Source: a virus
Length of the DNA: 49,630 nt
Virus record (IMG/VR): IMGVR_UViG_3300025102_000053
Location: 1-49,630 of that record
Direction: 5' to 3' (one strand)
This document shows, piece after piece, positions 7,421 through 14,460 of the stretch (the stretch's first letter is position 1; each line of letters begins with the position of its first letter). The notes under the pieces were generated by a model. That model saw nothing but the letters and a program-made list of their open reading frames with translations, did no database searches and was not told the DNA's origin. A program made the position numbers and the translations under genes.

Positions 7421-7758
7421 TTTAATAAGTTTTTTATAAGTACCTCCTCTTGTAGTGTGGTACAAAATTTTGTCACAATAATCTTACCTCTTTGTGATAT
7501 AACATATCTTCTCGCCCTGTTGTGTGATCTTTCTAAATATATGCTAATATAACCATTTTTTACTAGATCTGGTAAGTTTCTGGTTATAAAGGTTAAAGAG
7601 CATTGATAGTCTTTTTTTATAGTAGTACCAGTAAAATACCTTAAGTCGTAAATAAAAAACAAGAACTCAAGATCAGAAACTTTTAGTTTATAATGATCCC
7701 TAAAAGAAAACAGTATTTTTCTGTAATTCTTTAGACAGCTCTTTAGGTCTATTTGCAT
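7417..7758 (-). CDS. MarR-like winged-helix regulator
   Basis: 113 residues with the layout of a small winged helix-turn-helix protein. An N-terminal helix is followed by LEFLFFIYDLRYFTGTTIKK (about 32-51), a recognition-helix-like segment (SLTFITRNLPDLVKNGYI) and a basic beta-wing (YLERSHNRARRYVISQRGKI), with a further helix at the end. MarR-family proteins usually bind palindromic operators as dimers; here the protein is at the short end. It is first in the minus-strand group and lies across a 96-base gap from the plus-strand virion genes, with promoters facing both ways, so it may regulate itself and the late genes. Family assignment rests on pattern only. Confidence 0.65.
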   Translation of the reverse strand: MQIDLKSCLKNYRKILFSFRDHYKLKVSDLEFLFFIYDLRYFTGTTIKKDYQCSLTFITRNLPDLVKNGYISIYLERSHNRARRYVISQRGKIIVTKFCTTLQEEVLIKNLLK

Positions 7759-7778
7759 TGATTTAAATTATAGTAAAG

Positions 7779-7786
7779 CAAATATA
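7779..7786 (-). promoter_or_regulatory. Minus-strand -7 box for the regulator operon
   Basis: CAAATATA on the plus strand is TATATTTG on the minus strand, about 20 bases before the ATG at 7758. It probably drives 7758 to 4245. No clear TTG box was found at the expected distance. Confidence 0.5.
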
Positions 7787-7818
7787 AATAAATATTTCTT
7801 ATATTGAAAATAATTACC

Positions 7819-7826
7819 TATATTTG
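7819..7826 (+). promoter_or_regulatory. Plus-strand -7 box before the 7855 gene
   Basis: TATATTTG lies 28 bases before the ATG at 7855. It faces away from the minus-strand box at 7779-7786, giving a compact divergent promoter pair next to the winged-helix gene. Confidence 0.55.
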
Positions 7827-7854
7827 TGAATCATTAAATTTAAAAAATAATAAT

Positions 7855-8259
7855 ATGGCAATATCAGGAACAAAAGCAACGGAAGCTGCTTTCGGTCAAT
7901 ATGGAAGCACATACCTTACTGGAGATGGAGCGAAGATGGATTTTAAAACAAGTGGTAAGTCTCCTAAGTTTATATGTGCAATAACAATACTTACTGCTGA
8001 CACTTCATTTCAAACTTTAACTAACCACAATAGTACAAGGTTGGATAATGCTTGCATAAGTACGGTAGATGGAGAAGATGAAATAGATGCTGAATGGCAG
8101 TGTGCTACAGCTAACACAAGTAACTTTGCAACAGTAATAACAACTTCTCATACGTTTCCTGCGGGAGTAACTATATATGGAGCTTGGAGCTCAGTGGAAT
8201 TAAATGCGGGATCTTGCATTTGTTATTTAGCTCCAACAGGTAAAACAGTAGAAGTTTAA
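7855..8259 (+). CDS. Small virion-type protein, 134 aa
   Basis: The frame is open from 7804, but the start is most likely ATG 7855 (MAISGTKATEAAFGQYGSTY). The upstream codons cover the -7 promoter box, and the A-rich leader directly precedes this ATG. The protein is Thr/Ala/Gly-rich and beta-looking, ending TFPAGVTIYGAWSSVELNAG and an ICYLAP segment. I remember similar small proteins beside structural genes in marine phages, so a minor capsid or fibre-associated role is likely. No enzyme motif. It leads the group 7855-10552. Confidence 0.6.
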   Translation: MAISGTKATEAAFGQYGSTYLTGDGAKMDFKTSGKSPKFICAITILTADTSFQTLTNHNSTRLDNACISTVDGEDEIDAEWQCATANTSNFATVITTSHTFPAGVTIYGAWSSVELNAGSCICYLAPTGKTVEV

Positions 8260-8268
8260 TAATATAAT

Positions 8269-9153
8269 ATGTTAGGTTTAGGAAATAGTATAACTTCAGG
8301 TAGCGTTAGCTCCTTACCATTCTCACCAGAGCAAGTATCTGGACTGGTTGGTTGGTATGACTTTACTGACGCTGACACTGTGTTTCAACCAGATGGACCT
8401 ACTCATAGTCCTATCACAATAGGTAAACCAATATCAAAAGTAACCAATAAGGCTTATGATGGTTTAGGAGCAAGCTCTGTTTCGTTAAATGCTTTTCTTC
8501 AACAACCAGTTTCTGGCCGAAGACCTGACTGGAAAGTGGGAACAAATGGTTTAAATTGTGCAGAATTTACTGTTAATCTTCAAAGCTTATATTCAATGTA
8601 TTCAACCCCAACAGGTGCTGCATCAGCAAATAGAATGGGAGGGTTTACACTTGATCATGATAACGTAAGTATGTTTATTGTTTTTAAAACTGATCAAAGC
8701 ACTATATCCACAGCTAATGACCAAGGACTTGTTTGTTTTGTAGACAGTTCCAGGCTAACTTCTCAAATTTCTTTAGAGGCGGTTTCAGATCAAATAGAAT
8801 ACCAATCGAAAGATGGTACCCAAAGGGTTGTGAGTAACACAGCTTGGGCTTCTCCAGATTTTGAGGCTTGGAGCTTTGTTAATAATAGCACTAATAGTAG
8901 GATATGGAATAGCGTAGGCAGCCCTGTTGCTACAGAGGCCGCTTTGGATGACACCCATAATAGAGATATGACCGCAAATAGTTCCCGTATAATGTTTCTT
9001 GTTGGAGCTAGAGACGGGGCCAACTCAACACTTGGTGCTAGTGCGGATTCAGGTACTGGTGCTATACATGAAGTTCTTATTTACAATAATGCTGTTAGTG
9101 ATTCTAATTTAAGCAAAATACAAAAGTACCTTCATGATAAATATGGTTTATAA
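8269..9153 (+). CDS. LamG/concanavalin-like lectin-domain protein, likely fibre or receptor-binding
   Basis: 294 residues with a GLVGWYDFTDADTV segment (about 25-38), a long beta-rich middle and a C-terminal AIHEVLIYNNAVSDSNLSK followed by QKYLHDKYGL. This start/end pattern is typical of LamG-like jelly-roll domains, in which the last strands read EV-L-YN and are followed by a short helix. Such domains bind carbohydrates and are common in phage fibres and head decorations. The gene is 9 bases after the previous one and 16 before a fibre-like gene, supporting a virion surface role. Sugar specificity cannot be inferred. Confidence 0.65.
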   Translation: MLGLGNSITSGSVSSLPFSPEQVSGLVGWYDFTDADTVFQPDGPTHSPITIGKPISKVTNKAYDGLGASSVSLNAFLQQPVSGRRPDWKVGTNGLNCAEFTVNLQSLYSMYSTPTGAASANRMGGFTLDHDNVSMFIVFKTDQSTISTANDQGLVCFVDSSRLTSQISLEAVSDQIEYQSKDGTQRVVSNTAWASPDFEAWSFVNNSTNSRIWNSVGSPVATEAALDDTHNRDMTANSSRIMFLVGARDGANSTLGASADSGTGAIHEVLIYNNAVSDSNLSKIQKYLHDKYGL

Positions 9154-9169
9154 TAAATAATAAAATAAA

Positions 9170-10552
9170 ATGAGCTCATTAACAGGACAAAAAATAAAAG
9201 ACAGTTATAAAAGTTTAATTAAAACTGAAGCAACAACAGGCTTTAACTCTACCACGCCAACAAGAATAGAGGATGGGGATGGGGTAAAAAGTGCTATTCA
9301 TTTAGGTAAATCATCTTTACACGTGTCTGGCAGTGTGGCTGTTAATGTTTCAGAAACTTCTACGCCATCAGCAAATTTACATATTATAGGAACCTCTACT
9401 AAATCTATGTTAGTAGAAAACTCAGATGGTTATGATAAATTTTATATAGGTGACACAAATGGATCTTACAATGTAAAACTTGGTGATATAGACGTAACCT
9501 CTCCAGGTAATAATAATTACATGTGTATAGAGGATAATAACAATAGATCTTTCTTTAAAACTACAAGCTTTGGTATAAATAATACAGTTCCTACATCAAC
9601 ACTACATGTTGGTAATTTTTCTGGAACAGCAAACTTTTCACTAGGATCTGACACCAGTGCGTTTAAAGTAGGTAAGAGTGGTAATACAGAACTACTTAAA
9701 GTTGACACACAAAATGAAAAGGTTGTGGTTAATGGAGATCTAGAGATGACGGGCACTGGATCTTTTAGAAAAAGCACACAAAGAATAGAGCTAGAAGAAT
9801 ACTTTAAAAAATTACCAGCTGTTAACCTTACTATGGTTATAGACCCTGATGCGGATGACGCAACTCTTCTAGCTAATTACGTTAGAGCAAATAAAGATTT
9901 TGAAGTCCTTGGAACAGATGTGGCAAATGCTACTATTAGGTTTGATACTGGGTCTTATGGTGGTATGGGCTTAATAACTCACAATTCAGCTAATGATCAG
10001 GTTATTGTTTTGCCTCACGCAGATGCAAATCAAACTATGTGGAACTCCAGTAGTTGGTTAACTCAAAAACAAGTTGTTTGGGAGGGTGCTATTCAAACAG
10101 GTGATTCTATAGCAGACGCTTCTTTTTGGGCTGGTATAAAGAAAACTAATGACGCTGCTTACGCAACAGATGATGATCAAGCTTACTTTTTGTATTCAAA
10201 AGATGATACTCAAGGAGCGTTAACAACAAATGCTAACTTACATTTTATTTATTCTGTTGGAGGAACTGACTACATAACGGACTTAGGTCTTGCGGTTGCA
10301 GCAGATACTGTTTACAGATTAAGGATTGAGATAGATATAAATAGACAAGTTTCTGTATTTGTTAATGACGCTCAATATGGGCTGGTTACATCAGCTACAG
10401 CAGGTGGTGCTACACAAAGTGATTCTACCACAAAATCTTTAGCTTTAACAAGCGGAGTTCCTTTATTTCCTTTTGTTGGAATAGAAACCCTTACCACTGC
10501 CTCTAAATCAATTATTTTATTTTACGAAAGAATTAGTAGAATTATAGGCTAG
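9170..10552 (+). CDS. Tail- or head-fibre-like structural protein, 460 aa
   Basis: The N-terminus (MSSLTGQKIKDSYKSLIKTE, then TRIEDGDG) has the look of the attachment part of many marine phage fibre proteins. Residues 45-200 contain beta repeats of the type found in fibre shafts (IHLGKSSLHVSG; STLHVGNFSGTANFSLGSD). The C-terminal 230 residues look like a jelly-roll lectin fold, with WAGIKK, FLYSKDD, LRIEIDINRQVSVFVND and a final strand near ILFYERISRIIG. It probably contributes to host recognition. The distinction between tail fibre and head fibre is not possible from sequence alone. Confidence 0.6.
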   Translation: MSSLTGQKIKDSYKSLIKTEATTGFNSTTPTRIEDGDGVKSAIHLGKSSLHVSGSVAVNVSETSTPSANLHIIGTSTKSMLVENSDGYDKFYIGDTNGSYNVKLGDIDVTSPGNNNYMCIEDNNNRSFFKTTSFGINNTVPTSTLHVGNFSGTANFSLGSDTSAFKVGKSGNTELLKVDTQNEKVVVNGDLEMTGTGSFRKSTQRIELEEYFKKLPAVNLTMVIDPDADDATLLANYVRANKDFEVLGTDVANATIRFDTGSYGGMGLITHNSANDQVIVLPHADANQTMWNSSSWLTQKQVVWEGAIQTGDSIADASFWAGIKKTNDAAYATDDDQAYFLYSKDDTQGALTTNANLHFIYSVGGTDYITDLGLAVAADTVYRLRIEIDINRQVSVFVNDAQYGLVTSATAGGATQSDSTTKSLALTSGVPLFPFVGIETLTTASKSIILFYERISRIIG

Positions 10553-10583
10553 TTGTATTAATAAAAAATTTTTACTATATTGG
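10553..10583 (+). promoter_or_regulatory. Near-consensus promoter before the 10606 gene
   Basis: TTG (10553-10555) lies 20 bases before TATATTGG (10576-10583), which differs from TAnnTTTG at one position. The ATG follows 22 bases later behind an A/T leader. Confidence 0.4.
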
Positions 10584-10605
10584 TAGAAATTTAATTTAAT
10601 ATAAC

Positions 10606-10998
10606 ATGAAAACCGAAAAACTAATCGAAAAGGTCTGTGAAGACGTTAAAAATCTACTTCTACAAAAAAATAGAGACTACGGAGATTCCGCTCTAAATCC
10701 ATCAGGTGTATTTTCAAAAGGAGATGTTTTTGAATCATTAGGATCAAGAATAGATGATAAACTTATGCGTATACAAAACGTAGGGGTTAATGATGAAACA
10801 GAGGATACTATATCTGACTTAATAGGGTATCTTATTCTTTATAAAGTTGCTATGATAATGGAAAAAGATGGGGAATATAAATCAGAAAAAGAAATTATTG
10901 AGAATGGTGGTTACGTGACGATAAATGGTAGAACGATTGGCGAGGTGGATGATTTAGACTTTTATTACTCAGAAAAAAACGAAAAAAATGGAAATTGA
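10606..10998 (+). CDS. Nmad1/DUF1599-like protein
   Basis: 130 residues. The signature KNRDYGDSALNP (about 21-32), then RIDDKLMRIQNV (47-58) and DTISDLIGYLILYKVAM match my memory of DUF1599, also called nucleotide modification associated domain 1. That family is found in phages and in modification gene clusters and is thought to act on nucleotides; its reaction here is not established. The gene overlaps the next by 11 bases and begins a row leading to the large terminase. No other base-modification gene is visible in the window. Confidence 0.6.
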   Translation: MKTEKLIEKVCEDVKNLLLQKNRDYGDSALNPSGVFSKGDVFESLGSRIDDKLMRIQNVGVNDETEDTISDLIGYLILYKVAMIMEKDGEYKSEKEIIENGGYVTINGRTIGEVDDLDFYYSEKNEKNGN

Positions 10999-11269
10999 AT
11001 CAATAAATCCTATAATAAGAAAAATAACAATAGGAGACTTAAAACAAGGATTAACTTATAAAGTTGGTCAAAAAATGTTAGGAGGAACTGTAGAGGTGAC
11101 TGCTATAATACAGGATGAGGCAGCTTGGTTTAAGCATCAACAGGTTGTTTATGATGTATATATAAAAACGGAGGGAGACGAGTTTTCAAGGCCTTGGAAA
11201 AGGTTTTTTGATCAGCCGACAGCTATAGAATTTGATGTTCAGGAAAGAGACTCTTACGAGGTGCAATAA
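10988..11269 (+). CDS. Hypothetical small protein, 93 aa
   Basis: Its start lies inside the end of the previous gene (11-base overlap), so the two are likely coupled. Beta-rich with three central strands (ITIGDLKQGLTYKVGQKM; EVTAIIQDEAAWFKHQQVVY) and an acidic end containing SRPWKRFFDQP. No catalytic motif, signal peptide or membrane segment. It lies three bases upstream of the co-chaperonin-like gene. Function unknown. Confidence 0.6.
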   Translation: MEIESINPIIRKITIGDLKQGLTYKVGQKMLGGTVEVTAIIQDEAAWFKHQQVVYDVYIKTEGDEFSRPWKRFFDQPTAIEFDVQERDSYEVQ

Positions 11270-11272
11270 TAT

Positions 11273-11854
11273 ATGAGACCAATAAAAGATTATTTTTTTG
11301 TTAAGGTAGAAAAGAGAACCGAAGACACTACTAATGTTGGTGACACAGAATTAGTAATAGATACCAGTTTTGATCCATTAGTGTTAGCTAGGCAGTATGG
11401 GGTTGTGGTAGAAACGCCAGGGGTATTAACATGCGGAATAGACCTTGATATAAAAAAGGGAGATATTGTTTATTGTCATCACTTTTTAACACAGGATGAA
11501 AATGAGGTTAAGTTTTATGAAGAAGACCTTGTTTATAAGATTTTTTGGAGTGACGTTTATTGTAGGGTTAGAAATGGTAAATTAAAGATGTTGCATTACT
11601 GGAACTTTGTGGAGCAGAAAATGGAAGATGAAGATGATTTTAAAACAAAATCAGGTATACTAATTAAGCCTGAAATGGAAGAAATCCAACTTCATGGGTA
11701 CGTAAGACATTTAAATAAAGAGTTAAAGGAGTTAGGGGTAAAGAAGGGAGATGAGGTTGTTTTTTCAGAAAATTCAGAGTATGATATGGATATTATGGGA
11801 AAAAAATTGATGAGGATGAGAAATTTTGATATATTAGCTAAAATAGAAAAATAG
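11273..11854 (+). CDS. Tandem GroES-like co-chaperonin
   Basis: 193 residues made of two GroES-like halves. The first (about 1-95) starts RPIKDYFFVKVEKR and continues with ELVID, QYGVVVETPG and KKGDIVYCHHFL. The second (about 115-193) contains KSGILIKP, HGYVRHLNKELKELGVKKGD and EVVFSENSEYDMDIMGKK, and ends MRNFDILAKIEK. The second half closely follows the GroES order of GGIILP, a gene-specific loop, KVGDKV, and the RESDILA end. Phage co-chaperonins such as T4 gp31 replace host GroES to fold the capsid protein, and the position just before the terminase/capsid genes suits that. Whether it forms a ring with GroEL is inference; a structural relative without chaperone activity is possible. Confidence 0.65.
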   Translation: MRPIKDYFFVKVEKRTEDTTNVGDTELVIDTSFDPLVLARQYGVVVETPGVLTCGIDLDIKKGDIVYCHHFLTQDENEVKFYEEDLVYKIFWSDVYCRVRNGKLKMLHYWNFVEQKMEDEDDFKTKSGILIKPEMEEIQLHGYVRHLNKELKELGVKKGDEVVFSENSEYDMDIMGKKLMRMRNFDILAKIEK

Positions 11855-11855
11855 T

Positions 11856-12158
11856 ATGGAGGACAATGAAATCTTAGACTTATGTATGGAAAACTCTTAC
11901 GACCTTATCATGGGTAAAAAGTCCTTAGATGAAATACTAGAATCAAGCGAAGTTCCTTATCTTTTATGGAACGTGGTTAGCGAAAAGGACCTTAAAAGCT
12001 CTATCTTTAATGACGTTTTAGATCTTATGATAAAATATTACGAGGACACCGAAGAATACGAAAGGTGCTCTAAATTATTAAATTTAAAGAAAAATGAAAA
12101 ACTTAGACGTAAAAAAAAGATTAGAGGAATTAATAGAATCGGGGAGGCAGGCGTTTGA
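11856..12158 (+). CDS. Hypothetical acidic helical protein, 100 aa
   Basis: An acidic, helical protein (MEDNEILDLCMENSYDLIMG; LMIKYYEDTEEYERCSKLLN) with a basic end. The last 65 bases lie within the next gene in a different frame, and its C-terminal KLRRKKKIRGINRIGEAGV is the overlap-encoded part. The helical body and pre-terminase location resemble small helper proteins, but there is no recognised family. It starts one base after the co-chaperonin-like stop. Confidence 0.55.
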   Translation: MEDNEILDLCMENSYDLIMGKKSLDEILESSEVPYLLWNVVSEKDLKSSIFNDVLDLMIKYYEDTEEYERCSKLLNLKKNEKLRRKKKIRGINRIGEAGV

Positions 12159-12384
12159 TTTATTATTAGAGGAGGTTAAAAAACCCGTAGACCCAGAGTT
12201 ACAAGACGATAAGGCTAGAAATGCTATGAAGGCTAAAAAAGAATGTTTTATGGATGCTCAAGAAATTTTAATGTCTATAAATAAAATTCAGAAACAAATA
12301 GAGGGGGATAGTACAGAGGAAGATATAGATAAAGAGGAAAATTCATTTCAAGCTGGCTTCTCAGAAAAATACGCTAAAAAATAG
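12094..12384 (+). CDS. Small helical protein, candidate small terminase
   Basis: A 96-residue protein with lysine/glutamate-rich helices (MKNLDVKKRLEELIESGRQA; NAMKAKKECFMDAQEILMSI). The middle contains a DPELQDDKA turn and the end is acidic then basic (FQAGFSEKYAKK). Its location immediately before the large terminase is that usual for TerS, and size and helical content fit, but no helix-turn-helix is evident, so the call is contextual. It overlaps the previous gene by 65 bases and is followed by a promoter, so terminase expression may be partly independent. Confidence 0.5.
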   Translation: MKNLDVKKRLEELIESGRQAFDLLLEEVKKPVDPELQDDKARNAMKAKKECFMDAQEILMSINKIQKQIEGDSTEEDIDKEENSFQAGFSEKYAKK

Positions 12385-12403
12385 ACAGTACAATTTATTT
12401 TAC

Positions 12404-12411
12404 TATATTTG
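12404..12411 (+). promoter_or_regulatory. -7 box before the large terminase
   Basis: TATATTTG matches TAnnTTTG and lies 21 bases before the ATG at 12433. A TTG box at the usual distance is not apparent. Confidence 0.5.
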
Positions 12412-12432
12412 CATAATTGGTAAAAATTTCTT

Positions 12433-14460
12433 ATGGAAGGAAAAATAAGAGTAAATGGATTAGAATTTAAGCTCCCTCCTAAGCCCAAGAAAAAAGATAT
12501 ACTTTTTTCAGATCTAAAAAAGAAAGATCAAAAGTGGACGAGGACAGAGCTTCCAGATACCCTTTCAGAAGAAACAGCAGCCAGTCATTCAAAATTTATA
12601 AACAAAGAGTTCGACAGAAGAAAGAATGGTGTTTGGTTTATGAATAATGGAAAACCTACATATATAACGGGCGAACATTACTATTATTTAAACTGGTGCA
12701 AACTAGATATAGGTTACCCTGAATATAGAGATAGGGATAGAAGGTTCTTTATTTTTTGGGAAATATGTAAAAATGATCCAGAGTGCTTTGGAATGGTTAT
12801 GGTAAAGCATCGTAGAGAAGGGGCTTCTTATAAGGGTGCCGCTATGCTATTACATGAAATAACATCTAGATATAATTCACATGGTGGTATTATAAGTAAA
12901 ACAGGTGTAGATGCTAAATCATTATTTACTGATAAGTTGGTTTATATGTTTAGGCATTTACCTTTTTTCTTTCAACCTATTATAGATGGTAGTGATAATC
13001 CTAAAAGTACATTAAGCTTTAATGCTCCAGGACAGAAAATTTCTAAAAATTTTAAGAAGATTGTAAAGTCAGAGGCTTTAAATAGTAAGATAGACTGGAG
13101 GAATACAAAAGACAACTCTTATGACTCAGTGAAGTTAATTAGATATTTATGTGATGAGGGTGGTAAATGGGTGGACGCTAATGTAGAAAAGAATTGGCAA
13201 GTTGTTAGATCCTGCTTAACACTAGGCGATAGAATTATAGGAAAATGTTTTATGCCAACTACAGTTAATGAAATGGCTGACTCAGGTGGTGAAAGATTTA
13301 AAAACATATGGGACGATAGTAGTATAGAAGAAAGAGATGGAAATGGCAGGACTAGATCTGGTATGTATAGTTATTTCACTCCAGCTTACGATGGGTATGA
13401 AGGATTTATAGATGAGTACGGTATGTCTGTTATTAGTAATCCTACAAAAGAACAGGCTAAGTTTATAGGAAAAAATATAGGATCAAAAGAATATCTTCAA
13501 AACGTAAGAGAGGGGTATAAAAAAAATACAACAAAACTTTCTGAAGAAAAAAGACAAAGACCTTTTACTGTTGAAGAGGCTTTTAGAAGTGATTCAAGAC
13601 ATAGTCCTTTTGATGTAGAAAGAATCTATCAACAAATGGATTATAATGAAGAGTCGGAAGGATTAATAGTAAAGGGTGATTTTATATGGAAAGATGGAAT
13701 GAAGGACACTAAAGTTGTTTGGAGACCAGGATCTACAGGTAGATGGAGAATATCTTGGTTGCCTCCAGAAGATAGAAGAAATAGTATAAAAATGAAAGGC
13801 GTTAAAAAATGCCCAGGAAATGAAATAGAAATGGTAGCTGGATGTGACCCTTATGATCATGATACAACAACTGACGGAAGGAGATCAGACGCTGCTTGTT
13901 ATGTGTATAAAAAATTCACAATGATGGATGATTTTTCTAATGTGTTTGTTTGTGAATATATAGCTAGGCCACCTAAGGCAGAAATGTTTTATGAAGATGT
14001 TCTTAAAACTTGTGTTTTTTATGGTTGCCCTATATTAGTAGAGAATAATAAAATAGGTATTATAAAGTATTTTGAAAGAAGAGGTTATTATGAGTATTTA
14101 ATGGATAGACCAGAATCAACTCATACAGACAGTAGCAGAAAGCAAAGAACAAAAGGAATACCATCAACAGGTGTTGCTGTATTAAATGCACAAACGGAAG
14201 CTATTGCTTCTTATGTGTATGATTATATAGGCATACTTGATATAGAAACAATGGAAATGGGTAAATGTTATTTTAATAGACTACTAGATGATTGGAGTCG
14301 ATTTGAACCAGATAATAGAACAAAGTATGATGCTTCAGTAGCATCTAGCTTAGCTTTACTTGGTGCTCAAAAACATGTTACAAAAAAGAAAGTTAAAAAA
14401 ATAAGTATTAACTTTATAAAAAAATATAATAATTCAGGATTAATATCTAAGAGAGTATAG
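12433..14460 (+). CDS. terL: Terminase large subunit
   Basis: 675 residues, the DNA-packaging motor and genome-cutting nuclease. The N-terminal ATPase has a nonstandard Walker A-like loop (VKHRREGASYKG, residues 124-135) after a WEICKNDPECFG segment, and a Walker B YLCDEGGKW (238-246) with D241/E242. The C-terminal RNase H-type nuclease shows the acidic set AGCDPYDHD (D472), LVENNK (E537) and KYDASVAS (D633). Length and motif style fit crAss-like and related marine phage terminases. It ends TAG directly followed by the portal ATG, showing TAG is a real stop here. Preceded by its own -7 box. Confidence 0.9.
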   Translation: MEGKIRVNGLEFKLPPKPKKKDILFSDLKKKDQKWTRTELPDTLSEETAASHSKFINKEFDRRKNGVWFMNNGKPTYITGEHYYYLNWCKLDIGYPEYRDRDRRFFIFWEICKNDPECFGMVMVKHRREGASYKGAAMLLHEITSRYNSHGGIISKTGVDAKSLFTDKLVYMFRHLPFFFQPIIDGSDNPKSTLSFNAPGQKISKNFKKIVKSEALNSKIDWRNTKDNSYDSVKLIRYLCDEGGKWVDANVEKNWQVVRSCLTLGDRIIGKCFMPTTVNEMADSGGERFKNIWDDSSIEERDGNGRTRSGMYSYFTPAYDGYEGFIDEYGMSVISNPTKEQAKFIGKNIGSKEYLQNVREGYKKNTTKLSEEKRQRPFTVEEAFRSDSRHSPFDVERIYQQMDYNEESEGLIVKGDFIWKDGMKDTKVVWRPGSTGRWRISWLPPEDRRNSIKMKGVKKCPGNEIEMVAGCDPYDHDTTTDGRRSDAACYVYKKFTMMDDFSNVFVCEYIARPPKAEMFYEDVLKTCVFYGCPILVENNKIGIIKYFERRGYYEYLMDRPESTHTDSSRKQRTKGIPSTGVAVLNAQTEAIASYVYDYIGILDIETMEMGKCYFNRLLDDWSRFEPDNRTKYDASVASSLALLGAQKHVTKKKVKKISINFIKKYNNSGLISKRV

